This document shows positions 8,718 through 18,100 of a stretch of DNA of 52,112 bases, piece by piece; position 1 is the first letter of the stretch; every line of letters begins with the position of its first letter. Made by a program: the position numbers and the translations under genes. Location of the stretch: positions 1 through 52,112 of the forward strand of contig JAMNXV010000162.1 in assembly GCA_023623185.1 (NCBI GenBank). The letters are read 5' to 3'. The notes under the pieces are model-generated. The model had not been told where the DNA came from, did no database searches, and worked only from the letters and a program-made list of their open reading frames with translations. The DNA is from Bacillota bacterium. Its GTDB lineage: Bacteria; Bacillota; Sulfobacillia; Symbiobacteriales; Symbiobacteriaceae.

Positions 8718-9475
8718 CCTTCATCCCCTCCCCCGCTCAGCCGGGCGATCGCCTCGTGGGCCGCCCCAATCTGCTTGTCGATGAGCTCCGGCTGCTCGGC
8801 GTACTTCAGCGTGTGCTCCCGCTCCGCGGGGGCCGCCTCGAGGTAGCGCTGGTACATGGCCACCGCGGCGTCCGTCTCCCCCTCCACCTCGTACACCCAG
8901 GCCAGGTTGAAGATCGCCCACAGGTAGCTGGGGTCCTGTTCGAGCACGGCGAGCAGGGTTTCCTCCGCCTTCTCCGCGTCGCCGGCGTAGTAGTAGGTGA
9001 GGCCCAGGTAGGTCCCCGCGAAGAGGTTCTCCGGCTCGGCGCGCAGCACCGTGTTGAAGGCGGTGATGGCCTTGCGGAACTCGCTCACCGCCGCTGACCG
9101 GTGGCCCTGGTTGAGCAGGCTCACGCCGGTCTCCAGGAAGAAGTTGGCCTGGGCCAGGGGGGTCATGGCCTCGATGGCGGCCTGGTCAATCCCCGGAGTC
9201 GGGTAGAGGCCGGTGCCTGTCACCGCGGCGCTCCGCGCGAGCCAGGCGCCGCTGACCAGGCCGGAGCCGAAAAGCAGCAGGGCGCACAGCGCCAGGGCGG
9301 TCACATAGGCCGGGCGTCTGCCCAGGCCCGGGGCCCTGACAGGGCCGCCACTGGGTCCGGCCGCTCGGGGCTGGCCCCTGGGCCGGGAGTCCTTGCGCGG
9401 GTCCGCCGTCCGGCCGCCGCACAGGTCGCAGTACCGGCCGGCGGTTTCGTGGCCGCAGGAGGGACAGGTTGGCAT
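8714..9475 (-). CDS. Zinc-ribbon, transmembrane and TPR protein heading the cytochrome c assembly operon
   Basis: The product is 253 residues in three parts. An N-terminal four-cysteine zinc ribbon has pairs CPSC and CDLC. A basic, Pro-rich linker leads to one membrane segment (VTALALCALLLFGSGLVSG, near residue 60). The outer region carries two to three TPR-like helix pairs containing FRKAITAFNTVLRAEPENLFAGTYLGLTYYYAGDAEKAEETLLAV in broken form. TPR proteins such as CcmI and NrfG hold apocytochromes in other assembly systems, so a chaperone role is plausible here. I chose the ATG at 9475 because AGGAGG is 7 bases upstream; the TTG two codons earlier would be almost on top of that site. It is the first gene of the operon. 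Confidence 0.8.
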   Translation of the reverse strand: MPTCPSCGHETAGRYCDLCGGRTADPRKDSRPRGQPRAAGPSGGPVRAPGLGRRPAYVTALALCALLLFGSGLVSGAWLARSAAVTGTGLYPTPGIDQAAIEAMTPLAQANFFLETGVSLLNQGHRSAAVSEFRKAITAFNTVLRAEPENLFAGTYLGLTYYYAGDAEKAEETLLAVLEQDPSYLWAIFNLAWVYEVEGETDAAVAMYQRYLEAAPAEREHTLKYAEQPELIDKQIGAAHEAIARLSGGGDEG

Positions 9476-9852
9476 CGGCAAACCTCCTCTGACTCGAACA
9501 GTGGTTCATCCGCTATCGACAACGTTAACAGGTTCAGACAATGAAGGGCTATGGATCCAGGGACGGATTCGGAGGATAGGCCGTCCGTCGATTCGCACTG
9601 TGACGAAATGCCTATAGTCGGCGGCAACCACCTGCCCGGGACGACCCGCCCGGCCGCCGCGCGGCGTGCCGCGCCGGACAACTCCTTCCATAAAGGCGCC
9701 GCGTTGCCTCGCAAAATAGTTAATGGTACGAATTACTCAGCACGAAAATAGGCCCTTTTTGCGACCGAAAGGGGGCACGCCGCTTCATAGGCAAACATCT
9801 GTAAGGACTTTATCATGGAACATGGGTGCCACTGCTCTCTGGAGGTGAGCCC
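9476..9852. other. Divergent intergenic region, ccs operon and sensor kinase
   Basis: This stretch of about 377 bp must hold the promoters of two divergent operons. No coding region with a convincing start was found. The plus-facing side contains TTGCCT (9704-9709) with TACGAA 17 bp downstream (9727-9732), a weak promoter candidate. It also has a locally structured patch around 9750-9810 whose arms CCTTTTT and AAAGGGGG can pair. I could not match it to any riboswitch class I know, and no CCGTGTAA repeat like that before nrfH is present. Confidence 0.4.
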
Positions 9853-11475
9853 ATGCACACCAGCATCGCGACCAAGTTCATGATCGGTGTCACGGCCGTG
9901 CTCGTCATCGTGCTGGGCCTCAACCTGGGCCTTGACATCCGGCACCAGCGGGCCCTGGCGGAAGAGGACCTGCGGGAGCAGGCGCGCATGGTCGCGACCC
10001 AGCTGATCGCGATGCGGGAGTACATCGCCCGCAATCAGGACCGGATCAACTGGGACAGCGAGGGCCATTTCGAGTTCAAGTACCTCAACCCCGCGGCCGT
10101 CGGCCGCGGCGTCGGCAAGATCTTCGCCGAGATGTCGGATTACCAGTACAAGCAGACCCGGCTCGAAGTGCGCAGCGCCGAGAACCAGCCCGACCCGTTT
10201 GAGGTGGATGCCCTGCGCCGCTTTGCCAGCGACCCGGGCCTCGCGGAGATCGTCGGCTACACCGAGGAAGGCGGCGAACGGATCTTCCGCTACATGGTCC
10301 CCCTGAAGATGGAGCCGTCGTGCCTGCCGTGCCACGGTCCCCCGGCGGGAGTGCCGGACATCGCCGGCTACCCCAGAGAAGGGCTGGTCGTGGGAGAGCT
10401 GGCCGGCGCGCTGTCGATCTCCATCCCCACCGAGCGGTTCGAAGCCCGGCTCACCCAGGCCATCCGCAGCCGCGCGACGGGCATCGCCCTGGTGACCGGG
10501 CTCTCGCTGGCCCTCATCGGCTTCCTGAACCACCAACTGGTGGCCCGCCCCCTCGCCGCCCTGGCCGGGGTCACCCGGCGCATCGGGCAGGGCAGGTGGG
10601 AGGTGCCCGAGGAGGAGGTGCGCGACCTCAGGGCCCACCTGGAGACTGCGCCCCTGGTCGATGCCATCAAGGCCATGTCAGACGAACTGCAGGCGCTCTA
10701 CCGGAACCTGGAGCAGAAGGTGGAGGAGCGCACCCGCCAACTGAAGGAGGCGCACGCCGACCTGGAGGAGCTGCACCGGAGCCAGACGGAGTTCTACTCC
10801 GCGATGACCCATGAGTTCCGCACGCCGCTGACGTCGATCATCGGCTTCACCCAGCTCCTCCTCAGCCCCGGGGGCGAGCCCCTCACCCCGAGTCAGCGCG
10901 ATCACCTCACCGACATCCTCGAAAGCGCGCAGCGGCTCCTCCAGTTGGTGAATGACCTGCTGGACGCGTCGCGCCTGCAAGCGGGCCAGATGCGACTTTC
11001 GATCGCCGCCGTCGACCTGAGCGAGGCGGCGCGGGAGGCCTGCGCCGTCGTGCGGCCTCTGGCCCGGGAGCGGGAGATCGCCGTCGCCTGCGCCATTCCC
11101 GCCGACCTGCCGCTGGTGGCGGCGGACGATCTGCGGGTGCTGCAGATCCTGCTGAACCTGCTCAGCAACGCGATCAAGTTCACCCAGGTCGGCGGCCAGG
11201 TCACCCTGCAGGCCGAGGCCTGCGAGGGCTTCGTGCAGGTGTCGGTCCGCGACAACGGCCCCGGCATCCCGGTCGAGGACCAGGAAGTGATCTTCCAGCT
11301 CTTCCGGCGGGGCTCCGCCCATGAGCGCACAGGGGGATCGGGGCTGGGGCTCGCCCTGGCTAAGCTCCTGGTGGAGCTGCACGGGGGCCGGATCTGGGTG
11401 GAGAGCGAACCGGGATGCGGCTCCACGTTCCACTTCACCATACCCGTTCACGGAGGTGAACCGCAGTGTCCGTAG
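9853..11475 (+). CDS. Sensor histidine kinase with extracytoplasmic heme-c-type DUF3365 (Tll0287-like) domain
   Basis: The product is 540 residues. Transmembrane helix 1 (about residues 9-27) and helix 2 (about 209-228) bracket an outer domain of about 180 residues. That domain contains a canonical heme attachment motif C157-L-P-C160-H161 and matches the DUF3365/Tll0287-like family. A HAMP region and a short coiled coil (LEQKVEERTRQLKEAHADL) follow. Then come HisKA with phosphorylatable His320 in MTHEFRTPLTSI and a HATPase domain with GGSGLGLALAK. It probably senses redox state or a ligand through covalent heme. The ATG at 9853 has GGAGGTGA upstream; the earlier in-frame start lacks one. It overlaps the response regulator gene and precedes nrfHA. 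Confidence 0.9.
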   Translation: MHTSIATKFMIGVTAVLVIVLGLNLGLDIRHQRALAEEDLREQARMVATQLIAMREYIARNQDRINWDSEGHFEFKYLNPAAVGRGVGKIFAEMSDYQYKQTRLEVRSAENQPDPFEVDALRRFASDPGLAEIVGYTEEGGERIFRYMVPLKMEPSCLPCHGPPAGVPDIAGYPREGLVVGELAGALSISIPTERFEARLTQAIRSRATGIALVTGLSLALIGFLNHQLVARPLAALAGVTRRIGQGRWEVPEEEVRDLRAHLETAPLVDAIKAMSDELQALYRNLEQKVEERTRQLKEAHADLEELHRSQTEFYSAMTHEFRTPLTSIIGFTQLLLSPGGEPLTPSQRDHLTDILESAQRLLQLVNDLLDASRLQAGQMRLSIAAVDLSEAAREACAVVRPLAREREIAVACAIPADLPLVAADDLRVLQILLNLLSNAIKFTQVGGQVTLQAEACEGFVQVSVRDNGPGIPVEDQEVIFQLFRRGSAHERTGGSGLGLALAKLLVELHGGRIWVESEPGCGSTFHFTIPVHGGEPQCP

Positions 11476-12161
11476 CCCGCCGTATTCTGGTGGCCGACGA
11501 CGACCCGAAGACGCTGAAGGTCCTGGAACACGCGCTTACGGCCGAGGGCTTCGAGGTCATCAGGGCCAGCGACGGCCAGGAGGCCCTGGATCTCGCCCTG
11601 TCGCAGCACCCGGACCTGGTCATTCTCGACGTCATGATGCCGAAGCTGGACGGCTTCGCGGTCTGCGGGCGCATCCGCGCCGCGTCGGCGGTGCCGATCC
11701 TGCTCCTCACCGCCAAGGGCGACAGCGTCGACAAGGTGGTGGGCTTCCGCCTGGGCGCCGACGACTACGTGACCAAGCCCTTCGACCTGAACGAGCTGGT
11801 GCTGCGTGTACACGCCATCTTGCGCCGGCTACCCACGCTGCCCGAGAGCCGCACCCTGCGGTTCGGCCCCCTGGAGATCAACAAGAGCACCCGCACGGTG
11901 CGCGTGGGCGACCGGACTCCGGAACTCACCCCGAAGGAGTTCGACCTGCTCTGGCTCATGGCCAGCCACCCGGGCCACCCCTTCACCCGGGAGTCGCTGC
12001 TGGCCCGTGTGTGGCACGGCGACGCACCCACCGATCAGTCCACCGTCACCGTCTGCATACGCCGGCTGCGGGAGAAGGTCGAGGAGAATCCGGCCGAGCC
12101 CAGGTGGATCAAGACGGTATGGGGAATCGGCTACAAGTTCGATCCGGCGGGCGCTGACTAG
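11466..12161 (+). CDS. OmpR/PhoB-family response regulator
   Basis: The product is 231 residues. The N-terminal receiver has the acidic pocket D11-D12-D13, phosphoacceptor Asp55 in LVILDVMMP, a conserved TAK segment and the lysine in VTKPFD. A winged-helix DNA-binding domain follows (about residues 130-228), including LTPKEFDLLWLMASHPG and a final WGIGYKF motif. The GTG start overlaps the kinase gene by ten bases, with GGAGGTGA inside the kinase end, so the two form a cognate pair. Proteins of this family bind direct repeats with an 11-bp period. Exactly such a pair of repeats lies 42 bp after this gene, upstream of nrfH, so nrfHA is the likely target. Confidence 0.93.
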   Translation: MSVARRILVADDDPKTLKVLEHALTAEGFEVIRASDGQEALDLALSQHPDLVILDVMMPKLDGFAVCGRIRAASAVPILLLTAKGDSVDKVVGFRLGADDYVTKPFDLNELVLRVHAILRRLPTLPESRTLRFGPLEINKSTRTVRVGDRTPELTPKEFDLLWLMASHPGHPFTRESLLARVWHGDAPTDQSTVTVCIRRLREKVEENPAEPRWIKTVWGIGYKFDPAGAD

Positions 12162-12202
12162 CAGCGCCCGCCGCTTTCTTGCGATTCATCAAAACCCAAG
12201 AA

Positions 12203-12221
12203 CCGTGTAAGCCCCGTGTAA
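12203..12221 (+). promoter_or_regulatory. Direct-repeat operator candidate upstream of nrfH
   Basis: Two identical octamers CCGTGTAA occur at 12203-12210 and 12214-12221, so they repeat with a period of 11 bp. This is the spacing used by OmpR/PhoB-type regulators. TACGCT at 12233-12238 lies about one helical turn downstream and could serve as a -10. No good -35 hexamer is visible, which fits an activator-dependent promoter. Confidence 0.55.
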
Positions 12222-12265
12222 TCAATCGCTGCTACGCTGAAAGTGAGGGGAAAGGAGGTGATGCA

Positions 12266-12727
12266 ATGCTGAACAGATGGGGCAAGGGGGCCCTCATCGC
12301 CCTCGGCGCCCTGGGGGGCGCGTTCCTGATCCTGGCGTTCGCCCTGCAGGTGCCGGCCATCGGCCAGACGATCGGTTCGCCTGCGGCGTGCGGAACCTGC
12401 CATGTCATGACCGATCAGGTGCTCTCCCTCGAACGGGGGGTCCACCGCGACCTCGCGTGCGTGGAATGCCATATTCCCTCAGGCTTCTTCGCCAAACCGA
12501 TCGAGGAGGTCAAGGCCGCCACACGCCACGCGGCCGTGTTTCTGACCAACTCGACCCCCGATGTGATCATGACCACCCAGTCTTCGCGCGAGATCATCCA
12601 GGCCCAGTGCATCGAATGCCACGCCGGATGGCTGCGCGAGACCTCCCTGGCCGACCACCCGACCGATGGACTCATGTGCTTCGAGTGTCACCGTGAGACC
12701 ACGCACGGTCTCCCACTCCGTAATTGA
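12266..12727 (+). CDS. nrfH: NrfH, membrane tetraheme quinol dehydrogenase
   Basis: The product is 153 residues, the normal NrfH size. One N-terminal membrane anchor (about residues 8-28) is followed by four CxxCH heme motifs, at Cys42, Cys65, Cys115 and Cys138. The first reads CGTCHVM, the CxxCHxM arrangement whose methionine is a heme ligand in NapC/NrfH proteins. NrfH takes electrons from menaquinol and passes them to NrfA on the outer membrane face. The ATG at 12266 has a near-perfect site, AAAGGAGGTGAT. The longer frame beginning at 12179 would run through the operator repeats and is rejected. It is co-transcribed with nrfA. Confidence 0.93.
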   Translation: MLNRWGKGALIALGALGGAFLILAFALQVPAIGQTIGSPAACGTCHVMTDQVLSLERGVHRDLACVECHIPSGFFAKPIEEVKAATRHAAVFLTNSTPDVIMTTQSSREIIQAQCIECHAGWLRETSLADHPTDGLMCFECHRETTHGLPLRN

Positions 12728-12751
12728 TCAGGATAGGAGGCAGCGCGAATC

Positions 12752-14041
12752 ATGAACCGCAAGTGGACCATCGCCATCGGGGCTGCCCTGGCGGTCATCC
12801 TGGTGGGCGTGGGTGCGTTCACCTTCGTCTCCAACAAGAGCGAGGCCGTCGAGGGTCCCGCCATTACGATCTCGCCGGACGAAACCGATCCGGAGGCCTT
12901 CAAGCTGCTGTATCCCGCGCACTACGATTCCTGGGCCCGCAACGCCGAGCTGAACCCGCCGGCGCTGAAGTACGGCTCCACGCCGAAGAAGCACAGCCGC
13001 CTCGACCAGTTCCCGTATATGCGCACGCTCTGGGCGGGCTACGGGTTCTCGAAGGAGTACAACGAGGCCCGCGGCCACATGTACGTGCTGGATGACGTGA
13101 TCGGCGGCAACGGAACCGAGCCCACCCAGCGCATCAACGAAAACACCAACCTCACCTGTATGTACTGCAAGTCGGCCCAGACGCCCCAGCTGATCGAGCA
13201 GATGGGCGATGCCTTCTACAACACGAAGCTCCTGGCCGACAACAACACCGAACTCTTCAAGCATCCTGTCTCCTGTTCCGACTGTCATGATCCGCAGACG
13301 ATGGAGCTGCGCATCACCCGCCCGGCGCTGGTCGAAGCCATGGAGCGGATCGGCCGGCCCGTGGAGAAGGCCACCCGCCAGGAGATGCGGTCCCTCGTCT
13401 GCGCCCAGTGCCACGTGGAGTACTTCTTCAACCCCAACGACGCCAACCGGGTCTACTTCCCGTGGGACAAGGGCTTTGAGCCGGAAGACATGTACGCCTA
13501 CTACGAGGAGATCGGCTTCTCCGACTGGGTGCACCCCCAGACCGGCGGCGGCATGCTGAAGGCTCAGCACCCCGAGTACGAAATGTTCCAGGGCAGCGCC
13601 CACCAGCGGGCCGGCCTCTCCTGCGCCGACTGCCACATGCCGTACATGACGCAGGGGAACACCAAGATCTCCTCGCACTGGCTCACCTCCCCCTTCCGCA
13701 CCTTCGAGCAGTCCTGTGCGCAGTGCCACAGGGAGAGCCAGGAAGAGATGGGCCAGCGGGTTCTGCACACGCAGGACCGCGTGAAGGAGGCCCTGGACCG
13801 GGCCGGCATGGCGAACCAGGACGCCATTCTGGCGATCGAGAAGGCCATCGCCGCCGGTGTGGACGAGGAGATCATCAACGAGGCCCGTGCCCTCCACCGC
13901 GAGGCCCAGTTCTACTGGGATCTGGCGTCAGCCGAGAACTCCTTCGGCTTCCACAACCCGCAGAAGTTCCTTGAAACCATCGCGGACTCCATCGACCTGG
14001 CCCGCCAGGCCGAGCTGGTGGTCACGCGCGCGATGAAGTAA
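12752..14041 (+). CDS. nrfA: NrfA, pentaheme cytochrome c nitrite reductase (ammonia-forming)
   Basis: The product is 429 residues. An N-terminal signal or membrane anchor (about residues 5-27) is followed by the active-site motif C136-M-Y-C139-K140, in which lysine replaces histidine as the proximal ligand of the catalytic heme. Four further CxxCH motifs (CSDCH, CAQCH, CADCH, CAQCH) give the five hemes of NrfA. The enzyme reduces nitrite to ammonium with six electrons outside the membrane, receiving them from NrfH. It starts 24 bp after nrfH with AGGAGG about 11 bases before the ATG. A strong hairpin follows. Its maturation needs the divergent ccs operon. The Lys-ligated heme normally requires no special lyase in system II organisms. 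Confidence 0.95.
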   Translation: MNRKWTIAIGAALAVILVGVGAFTFVSNKSEAVEGPAITISPDETDPEAFKLLYPAHYDSWARNAELNPPALKYGSTPKKHSRLDQFPYMRTLWAGYGFSKEYNEARGHMYVLDDVIGGNGTEPTQRINENTNLTCMYCKSAQTPQLIEQMGDAFYNTKLLADNNTELFKHPVSCSDCHDPQTMELRITRPALVEAMERIGRPVEKATRQEMRSLVCAQCHVEYFFNPNDANRVYFPWDKGFEPEDMYAYYEEIGFSDWVHPQTGGGMLKAQHPEYEMFQGSAHQRAGLSCADCHMPYMTQGNTKISSHWLTSPFRTFEQSCAQCHRESQEEMGQRVLHTQDRVKEALDRAGMANQDAILAIEKAIAAGVDEEIINEARALHREAQFYWDLASAENSFGFHNPQKFLETIADSIDLARQAELVVTRAMK

Positions 14042-14061
14042 GCCTGCCCTGACATCCATAG

Positions 14062-14092
14062 CCCCGACTGCGCCGCCGCGGCGCAGTCGGGG
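14062..14092 (+). terminator. Terminator after nrfA
   Basis: A 13-bp perfect stem (arms 14062-14074 and 14080-14092) with a 5-nt loop, followed by the T-rich TCTCTATATATT. It closes the nrf operon. Confidence 0.82.
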
Positions 14093-14191
14093 TCTCTATA
14101 TATTAATGAAGGGATCCGCCAACCCATCGGCTCCCGGCAAAAATGTGATACAATCGGTGGCGAGTTTTTGCGACAGAGGAGCGAACCTGCC

Positions 14192-15076
14192 GTGCACACC
14201 TATCCCGTTTCCATCGCGTCGGACACCCACACTCTCGCCGGAACCCTCGTCCTGCCGGAAGGCGCCAGCGGCGACTCGCCGGTGCCTGCAGCCGTCGTCA
14301 TCGGCGGACCCGACCCGCTGCCCCTGGAGCGCACGGGGCAGGGTGGCACGAAGAACTGGCCGCTCCGCTGGGCCGAGGCCTTCGGCGCGGCCGGCCTGGG
14401 CTGCCTCTGCTACGACCAGCGGGGCAGCGGCGAGTCCACGGGGCTGTACCAGGATGCCGACTGGGATGACCTCTACGACGACGCCGTGGCAGCAACCGAG
14501 ATGCTGGCGCTCCAGCCCGAGGTCAGGTGCGTGGCCGCGGTGGCCTGGGCGGACGCCGCCGGCTTCGCCCTGCGCCTCGCCGCCGAGGGCAAGGTGCAGG
14601 GGCTGATCCTGCTGGCCGCAGGCGCGCGCACAGCCGAGGCCAGGTACAGCGAACAGGTGCGCCGCCTCGCCGCCAGCCGGGGCCTGTCGGAGCGGGTTGT
14701 CCAGCTCCGCATCCGCCAGTGGCAGGCGCAGGTGCAGGCCGTGCGCGATCGCATTGCGGCCGGAGAGAGCGTCGCGGAGACCGACATCGGTGGCCGGCGC
14801 ATCGTCACCAATCTGCGCCGCTTCCTGGCCGTGAGCGAGTTTGATCCCGCAGCCGCCGCCCGGCAGGTTGCGGTGCCCGTGCTGCTGCTGCACGGCGCAG
14901 CCGACGGCGTGGTTCCCCCCCTGGAATCCGAACTGCTGCGTGCCGCTTTCCCGGGTCCGGTGGAGCGGCGCGTCTACCTGGAGGAAGGCCACTTCCTCTA
15001 TCGCTCAGAGCGGGCAATGGCAGATGCCGTGCGCTGGATGAGTATCTGGGGGAAGGAGTTGCCGATCGATAGCTAG
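14192..15076 (+). CDS. Alpha/beta hydrolase with an Asp at the nucleophile elbow
   Basis: The product is 294 residues with the alpha/beta-hydrolase order. There is an oxyanion-side GGPDPLP segment, YDQRGSGES (the conserved D-x-RG-x-G-x-S turn), a nucleophile elbow, acid Asp238 in HGAADG and catalytic His267 in EEGHF. At the elbow the sequence reads VAWADAAG, so Asp121 stands where most esterases and peptidases have Ser in GxSxG. An Asp nucleophile is known in haloalkane dehalogenases and epoxide hydrolases, but this protein may simply belong to another subfamily. GTG at 14192 is chosen because AGAGGAG sits 10 bases upstream; the TTG at 14168 lacks a site. It is a single gene; the substrate is unknown. 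Confidence 0.8.
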   Translation: MHTYPVSIASDTHTLAGTLVLPEGASGDSPVPAAVVIGGPDPLPLERTGQGGTKNWPLRWAEAFGAAGLGCLCYDQRGSGESTGLYQDADWDDLYDDAVAATEMLALQPEVRCVAAVAWADAAGFALRLAAEGKVQGLILLAAGARTAEARYSEQVRRLAASRGLSERVVQLRIRQWQAQVQAVRDRIAAGESVAETDIGGRRIVTNLRRFLAVSEFDPAAAARQVAVPVLLLHGAADGVVPPLESELLRAAFPGPVERRVYLEEGHFLYRSERAMADAVRWMSIWGKELPIDS

Positions 15077-15113
15077 AAAGGTTCTGGCATAAATTGACCA
15101 GGGGGGACTCCTG

Positions 15114-18100
15114 ATGTCACCCATCGGCAGCGCGCGGCTCTTCATGGTCATCATCTTCATTCAGGTCGCGACGGGCGTTTGCCTCTTCGCGTTCCCAGAA
15201 GAGTTCCCGTCCGTGCTCTACGCGCCGCTGGCCCCGGTGACCGCTCGCATGGCTACCGCGCTGCTGACCGGTGGAATCCTGCTCAGCCTCGCCCTGCGCT
15301 ACTCCCCGCGCCGCGCGGTGCTGCGGTGGCTGCTGGTGCTGGCCGCCCTCCCCCTCGCCGTGCTGGCCTGGGTGATCCTGCAGTCCGGCGGTCTGACCGG
15401 CGCCGTCGCCTATGCCCTGCTGGCCGTCAGCCTCATCGTCATCGGATGGACAGAGGTGGCCGAACCCTTCCCGCTCGCGCTGGGCGCCATTCAGGCCGCC
15501 GTCGGACTGTTCCTGCTCGCGGCGCCGGGCGCCCTGGCCTCCCCGGCCTTCGACCCGATCCGCCCCATCCTGCCCGCGCTGGGCGCGCTGGGCCTCCTGA
15601 GCGGCACCCTCCTCCTCATGCGGCAGCGGCTCTCGCCGGGCCTGCGGCCGTGGGCCGACCGGTTCGGCGCAGTCCTGCCGGCGATGATGGTGTACACCTT
15701 CTGGCTTTCCGGGGCGTGGACCGGCGTGCTGCTGTGGGCGGCCCTGGGCGCAGGCACCCTGCTGCGCGGTGCGCCACGCTCGGCCGCCGGGAAAGAGGGC
15801 GGACATGCTGCGGACGAAGACCCGGGCGAACAATGGGCCACCCAGACCCTGACCCACACCGAGAGCGTCTGCTGGCTTCTCGTCCTGCTGGTGGTCAGCA
15901 TCGCCGCGCTGCTCGGCGACGAGGCGAAGGCCGCGCTGCCCAACGCCGCCCTCTTCGTGCTGCTGATCGGCGGCGGCCAGCTGCTCTCCTACTGGGGACG
16001 CTCGCTGGGGCTCAGCTCGCAGGTCAGGCTCAACATGCTCCTGTTCCTCCTGGGCATCGCCATCAGCCTCATGTTGCGGTCGGCGATCGCCCCTGCACTT
16101 CTGCCGATCTTGCCAGGCATTCCCATGGTCGCCGCGGTGACCGGCGGGCGACGGGGCGGCTACGCCATGCTGGGGGCCGTTCTCACCACCTTGATTCTGG
16201 CCCACCTGCTGCTTCCGGAGGCGTCGCCGCGCCCCCTGCTGTTTTACGTGACGGGCTTGCTGCTTCTGGCCATGATCGGCGCCGCGTGGGTGCACGCCGC
16301 AACGGCGCACCGGTCTCTCTTCTACCAGCTGGCCGCGGCCTCCCGGGACCTGGCCCGCAAGAACCACGAGCTGCAGGAGGCCAACGAGGAGCTCGCCGCC
16401 CAGCGTGAGACCCTGGCGGCGCAGCAGGATGAGCTGCTCCGGCAGCATCGCATGCTGGTCGAGCAGGCGATGGCGCTCAGTGCGCAGCGGGACGAACTGG
16501 TGGAGAGCGAGGGGCGGTTCCGCACCGCGTTTGAACACGCGCCGATCGGCGTCGCCCTGGTGGATCTGAACCTGGTGATCATGCGGGCCAACCCGGCCCT
16601 GCATACCATGCTGGGCTACAACCCCGGTGAACTGACCGGCGTCAGCTTTGGGCAGATTACCCATCCCGACGACGCGCAGGTCCAGGAATCGCTCCTGCAC
16701 GCCGTGCGGGACGGAGAGATGGGAAACTGCACACTGGAGGAGCGGTGCCTCCACCGTGACGGCAAGACCCTGTGGGTCTCCGTCAGCGTGGCCCTGGTCC
16801 GGGACCCGCACGGCGCCCCGCGGTATTATGTGGCGCAGGTCATGGATGTGACCGGCCGCCGGCAGGCCGAGGAACAGCTGCGGCGCCTGGCCCACCATGA
16901 CCCCCTGACCAACCTGGCCAACCGGCGCTTCTTCCACCGCCTGCTGGAGGCCGCCCTGGCCGATCCTGCGACGCCCCGCGGCGCCCTCCTCTTCCTGGAC
17001 TTCGACGACTTCAAGTTCGTCAACGACACCCTGGGCCACCTGGCCGGCGACAACCTGCTGCGCTCTCTGGCCCAGTTGATGACCACCACACTGGGGGGCC
17101 GCGGCTCGATCGCCCGCCTGGGCGGGGACGAGTTCGGCGTGCTGGTGCCAAGCGTTGACGCGGCGGAGGCCGAGACCCTGGCGCAGGATCTGCTGGCCGC
17201 GGTCCGCTCCCAGATCGCGTCCGTCCACGAGTGCCCGGCGGCCGCAACCGTCTCGATCGGCATCGCCCTCTACCCGGACCACGGCCGCACGGCGGAGTCG
17301 CTGATGCGTCACGCGGACCACGCGATGTACCGGGCCAAGAACAGCGGGGGCGACCGCTACCGCATCTACTCCCCCGTCGATCCGGCGGGCGGGCACGAGC
17401 AGCAGGGCGCCTGGGAGCGCCGCATCCGCGCAGCCCTCTCGGAGGACCGCTTTACGCTGCTGTTTCAGCCCATCCTGGATCTCCGCCGGAACGAGGTCAC
17501 CCAGTACGAGGCCCTGCTCAGAATGGTGGGGCCCGACGGGCGGCTCATTCTGCCCGGCGAGTTCCTGCCGGCAGCAGAGTCGGCAGGCCTCATGCCCGAA
17601 ATCGACCGCTGGGTCATCCGCCGGGCCGCCGAGACCATCGCCCGCGAGCAGGCCAGAGGCCGGCAGATCGCCCTGTCGGTCAACCTCTCCGGACAGGCCC
17701 TCGCGGACTCCGGGCTGGTACCCTTCGTGCGCGGGCTGATCGACAGATACCAGATCCGGCCCGGGTCCCTGCGGTTCGAGGTCACCGAGTCTGCCGCGGT
17801 AAGCGATCTGGAGCAGGCGGCGTCCTGCATCTCGGTCCTGTCCGACCTCGGCTGCGACTTCGCGCTGGACGATTTCGGGGCCGGCTTCTCGTCGCTCCTC
17901 TATCTGAAACGCCTGCCCGTGCGGACCCTCAAGATCGACGGGGGCTTCATCGAGCAGCTGCCCGAAGACCCTGTGGACCAGAACCTGGTGAAGGCCATGG
18001 TGACCATGGCCCGCGGGCTGGGAATCGAGACCGTCGCCGAATACGTCAGCAGCGACCGCACCCTGAGCATGCTGCGGGAATGCGGGGTGGATGCCGCCCA

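Noticed and set aside
9740-9830. Cyclic-di-GMP (GEMM) riboswitch before the sensor kinase
   Set aside because: AGGCAAAC and GGGGGCACGC fragments are suggestive, but order and spacing do not match the GEMM consensus.
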